Of a stretch of 8,561 nt of DNA, positions 6,142 through 8,561 are shown piece after piece (the first letter of the stretch is position 1; each line of letters opens with the position of its first letter). Below the pieces are notes generated by a model. The model saw nothing but the letters and a program-made list of their open reading frames with translations, was not told where the DNA came from and ran no database searches. The stretch is taken from the NCBI GenBank assembly GCA_025361385.1, contig JANYAJ010000218.1, positions 1 through 8,561 of the forward strand, in the 5' to 3' direction. The position numbers and the translations under genes were made by a program. Source of the stretch: Nitrospira sp. GTDB taxonomy: Bacteria > Nitrospirota > Nitrospiria > Nitrospirales > Nitrospiraceae.

Positions 6142-6765
6142 TCAGTGCGCTTGCGCCACGGCCACTGGACCGGATTGAGCGACCTTCACCGGAGCGGCAG
6201 GCGCCTGTCCCGGCACTTCGAGTTCAGCCACATTCACGGAAATCGGCTCTCCGCTCATCTGTTGCAAGAATGCGATGACCGAGAGAATTTCATTTTTTGA
6301 AAGCCCGATCGGGTTCTTATTGATGTAGGGCATCCTGGCTGGATATTCCTTCGGCTGACCGCCATGGCGGTAGTCGAGATAGATATAGGCCTGCGGCTGC
6401 GTCAAACTTTCAAAGAGAAATTCACGGCTCAACTTGGCTCCGATTCCCTTGAGGTCCGGACAGCGGGCGGACTCGCTGGGGCCGATGGTATGACAGAGCG
6501 CACATTGGCCCTTGCTGAAGAAAATCTTCTGTCCGATGGTGGCCATGTCCGTCGGCGTTTTGACCGTCGCAATGTCGAACTTCTCCTCGACGGGCGGCAA
6601 CGATGCCATCTGGGGCACCGACAAGGCGACGAGCGTAAAGAGTCCGAGCACGATCGCGACAAATCCAATGACCCGCACGAATTGGGCGCGAACCAGGAGG
6701 AGGATCAGGGCCCCACATCCCACAACCATGAGACCAATCAACTGCAGTTTAACAACTTCGCTCAT
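6142..6765 (-). CDS. Membrane-anchored monoheme cytochrome c, two predicted helices
   Basis: 207 aa. Two N-terminal transmembrane segments (about 7-26 and 30-52) precede a periplasmic cytochrome c domain with CALCH (Cys88, Cys91, His92) and likely distal ligand Met145 (ARMPYI). Cys102, ten residues after the heme His, is an extra cysteine not needed for heme attachment. The C-terminal tail (180-207) is Ala/Pro/Val-rich and probably disordered. The start ATG is preceded by GAGGAG (6770-6775). It follows the bd-like oxidase gene by 109 bp and precedes the next cytochrome gene by 10 bp, so the two monoheme cytochromes are a tightly coupled pair. A role as direct electron donor to the bd-like oxidase is inferred from context only. 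Confidence 0.9.
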   Translation of the reverse strand: MSEVVKLQLIGLMVVGCGALILLLVRAQFVRVIGFVAIVLGLFTLVALSVPQMASLPPVEEKFDIATVKTPTDMATIGQKIFFSKGQCALCHTIGPSESARCPDLKGIGAKLSREFLFESLTQPQAYIYLDYRHGGQPKEYPARMPYINKNPIGLSKNEILSVIAFLQQMSGEPISVNVAELEVPGQAPAAPVKVAQSGPVAVAQAH

Positions 6766-6874
6766 AAGACTCCTCTTGCGAAATCGATCGCCTCAGCTCT
6801 ACCGGTGTCGCACTTGTGAACCGCTCGCCCTCGTCGGCACCCAAGGCGATACACCCTCGCCGCCTCTTAGCTAT

Positions 6875-8561
6875 TTAGCTATGCGATGCCTTCGCCTTAT
6901 CGCTCATCGTGGCTACCCAGAAAATAAACGCGACAATCATACAGAACAAGAAGGTGTTCAAGGCCATAATCCCGGCTGCATAACCCAATGCCGGTGAAAA
7001 TGCATATTGCGAGGAATCGCGAAGCACACCATACACATGCCAATGGACGCGCGATGACGACCGAGCATATCCCATCAATGTCATCAGGAGAATGACCATG
7101 ATCGCGTTGAGGACAAGGGCATACCCAGCCCGAGGAGGCATCTTACCCCAGACCATTTCCGTCGTGGTCTTCGCGCTCTTGAGCAGCAGCGCAGTCAATG
7201 GTGTGATCGTCAACATGACGAAGAGTACGATCAGGACCTGAGACGTTGAGAAGTAATTGATCCGAATGATGGCCGGCACAAAGTAGCCCCAGACGCCTAA
7301 GACGACGACAGCGATACCAGCGAGGACCAGCAACGCACTCATCAACGCCTTCGCGGCCTTTGCCCATCCGGCGGTCTCTTCCTTGCCCGCTCGCCAATAC
7401 ATGATGAAGCTCATGAACGTGACGAGAATCATCAGATTCGAGACCGTCATCTTCGCCGACATCACGCCGAATACTCCGAGCAGCGGATGGTGGGTTCCTC
7501 CCATCTTTCTCGCTTCTTCCAAACTCGCCACGAGCGAGTGGGGCGTCATCCAGACGCCGAGGCAGAGCAACAGGATAATCAGCATCGACAACATGGACTT
7601 CCGATACTTCAACTCAGAGCCTGGGATCCGATAGGTGATTCCCAGCCAGAAATAATAGTTCGACCCGAGAAAGAGCACTCCGATGAGCATGGCTTGCAGG
7701 ATGAACAGCCAGGAGAGGAAGCCGCCCATCAACGTGATGCCCATCTGCTGGTTGTACTGATAAATTTCGCGCATGAGCCAGTAGCCGGCAAAGGGAAGCG
7801 GCAAGAGACCGAACACCCCGATGAAGTTGCCGACGTAGCCCATCCAATCGTAGTGATCACGCTCTTCCGCGTTTCGGGCAGACAGATAGCGAATCCCGGC
7901 GTAGGCGCCGCAGATGTAACCACCCAGGACCACGTTCGCAATCAAACGGTGAATGTTTACCGGCCACCAGGTTGGATTCCAGGTCGCAGCCCAGGCCCTG
8001 GCGATATCGGAGCCTTCTGCCAGCACGACCGGACTGGCCTGGAAGGTCGCCCAGGAGTTCGGCACAATCATGATGAAGAAGGCGAAGAAATTCAGCATGA
8101 AGCCGAGAAAAATATGGAACGTCTTCTTGTGGCCATCTTGCATCGCATCCCAGCCATACCAATAGAGATACAGCGTGGCAGTCTCGACCAGGAAGAGGAG
8201 GCAATAGACGATAAAAGACGGGAAGAAGATATCCGTCAGATAGTTCATTAACTTGGGATAGAACGAAATCAGCAGGAACAACAGAATGCCGCCGAAGAGC
8301 GCCGTCGTGGCATAGGCGGAGGTCAGAAGCTTGGTGAACTCTTTCGCAAGTTTGTCGTAGCGCTTTTCGCCCGTCTTCCAGGCCACGACTTCGCACAACC
8401 AGGCAAAGATCGGGACACCCAAGACAAACCCTGCAAGCAGCAAATGGAGCTGCGCGACAATCCACACGAGGTTGCGGCTGCCGATATAGGGAATGTCTCG
8501 ATATTCGGTCGCGGCGGCTGGTGTGACATCTCCCCCAAAGGCCAGCGCGGGAAGACTGAGC
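6875..8561 (-). CDS. Cytochrome bd-like oxidase subunit (CydA-related), 5' end outside window
   Basis: The window holds 561 C-terminal residues; the frame is still open at 8561. Numbered from the GTG at 8467, about 13 transmembrane segments are seen. CydA landmarks are present: His8 (QLHLLLAGFVLG) at the heme b595 ligand position, Glu95 (FLVETATLY), NSWATF, His173 (VNIHRLIANVVLG) at the heme b558 ligand position, and Met340 (SAKM) as a candidate second b558 ligand. The long Q-loop is not evident, and the quinol-oxidase signature GRQPW is replaced by SRVHWHVYG (472-480). Extra histidines occur at 310, 326, 327, 475 and 477. GTG 8467 is not the true start: upstream in frame is LSLPALAFGG, resembling the end of a signal peptide. 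Nitrospira are known to use such a bd-like protein as proposed terminal oxidase; cytochrome c as donor is inferred here. Confidence 0.88.
   Translation of the reverse strand, partial: LSLPALAFGGDVTPAAATEYRDIPYIGSRNLVWIVAQLHLLLAGFVLGVPIFAWLCEVVAWKTGEKRYDKLAKEFTKLLTSAYATTALFGGILLFLLISFYPKLMNYLTDIFFPSFIVYCLLFLVETATLYLYWYGWDAMQDGHKKTFHIFLGFMLNFFAFFIMIVPNSWATFQASPVVLAEGSDIARAWAATWNPTWWPVNIHRLIANVVLGGYICGAYAGIRYLSARNAEERDHYDWMGYVGNFIGVFGLLPLPFAGYWLMREIYQYNQQMGITLMGGFLSWLFILQAMLIGVLFLGSNYYFWLGITYRIPGSELKYRKSMLSMLIILLLCLGVWMTPHSLVASLEEARKMGGTHHPLLGVFGVMSAKMTVSNLMILVTFMSFIMYWRAGKEETAGWAKAAKALMSALLVLAGIAVVVLGVWGYFVPAIIRINYFSTSQVLIVLFVMLTITPLTALLLKSAKTTTEMVWGKMPPRAGYALVLNAIMVILLMTLMGYARSSSRVHWHVYGVLRDSSQYAFSPALGYAAGIMALNTFLFCMIVAFIFWVATMSDKAKASHS

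Noticed and set aside
6845..6861. GGCGA/TCGCC hairpin in the gap between the bd-like gene and the next cytochrome gene
   Set aside because: Only 5 bp of stem, 7-nt loop and no T-run on the minus strand; not enough to call a terminator. The rest of the 109-bp gap shows no promoter I would defend.
7487..8251. 254-codon open frame on the plus strand opposite the bd-like oxidase
   Set aside because: Low-complexity charged product (many His, Glu, Gln) antisense to clear transmembrane helices with conserved heme ligands.

Overview
The window most likely comes from a nitrite-oxidising or comammox bacterium of the genus Nitrospira (phylum Nitrospirota). The grounds are a GC-rich genome, a cytochrome bd-like oxidase gene lacking the usual quinol-site motif and clustered with cytochrome c genes, an NxrC-like (ethylbenzene dehydrogenase gamma-type) heme protein, and a palindromic intergenic repeat of a kind I associate with Nitrospira. 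The organism call is inference; no marker gene in the window settles it.

Layout from left to right. A tRNA-Thr(CGU) gene lies on the minus strand (44-119) with its own candidate promoter. Upstream of it, on the same strand, is a large lipoprotein gene (223-2175) encoding a CARDB/Ig-like segment followed by a caspase-fold (C14-like) domain whose catalytic His and Cys positions both appear to be substituted. A short divergent intergenic region with a 9-nt periodic palindromic repeat separates it from ubiA on the plus strand (2336-3238). Each of the two divergent genes has a candidate promoter placed so close to its start codon that a leaderless mRNA is suggested. ubiA ends at a palindromic repeat element of about 156 bp (3239-3394) that contains inward-facing 7-nt repeats and probably acts as a two-way terminator.

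The rest of the window (3408-8561) is one co-oriented minus-strand respiratory cluster. In transcription order it holds a cytochrome bd-like oxidase subunit (5' end outside the window), a two-helix-anchored monoheme cytochrome c, a three-helix-anchored monoheme cytochrome c, a periplasmic NxrC-like heme-binding protein with a C-terminal membrane anchor, and a lipoprotein diheme cytochrome c with a long coiled-coil linker. Gaps are 109, 10 and 124 bp, followed by a 4-bp overlap.

A plausible reading is that the cluster carries electrons on the periplasmic face from a molybdoenzyme such as nitrite oxidoreductase, or from soluble cytochrome c, through membrane-tethered c-type hemes to the bd-like protein. 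That protein would then reduce oxygen with cytochrome c rather than quinol as donor. UbiA makes a prenylated aromatic quinone precursor, so it is loosely linked in theme, but it is transcribed towards the cluster and is not part of it. No CRISPR array, insertion sequence or prophage was seen, and no gene-free stretch exceeds 300 bases.
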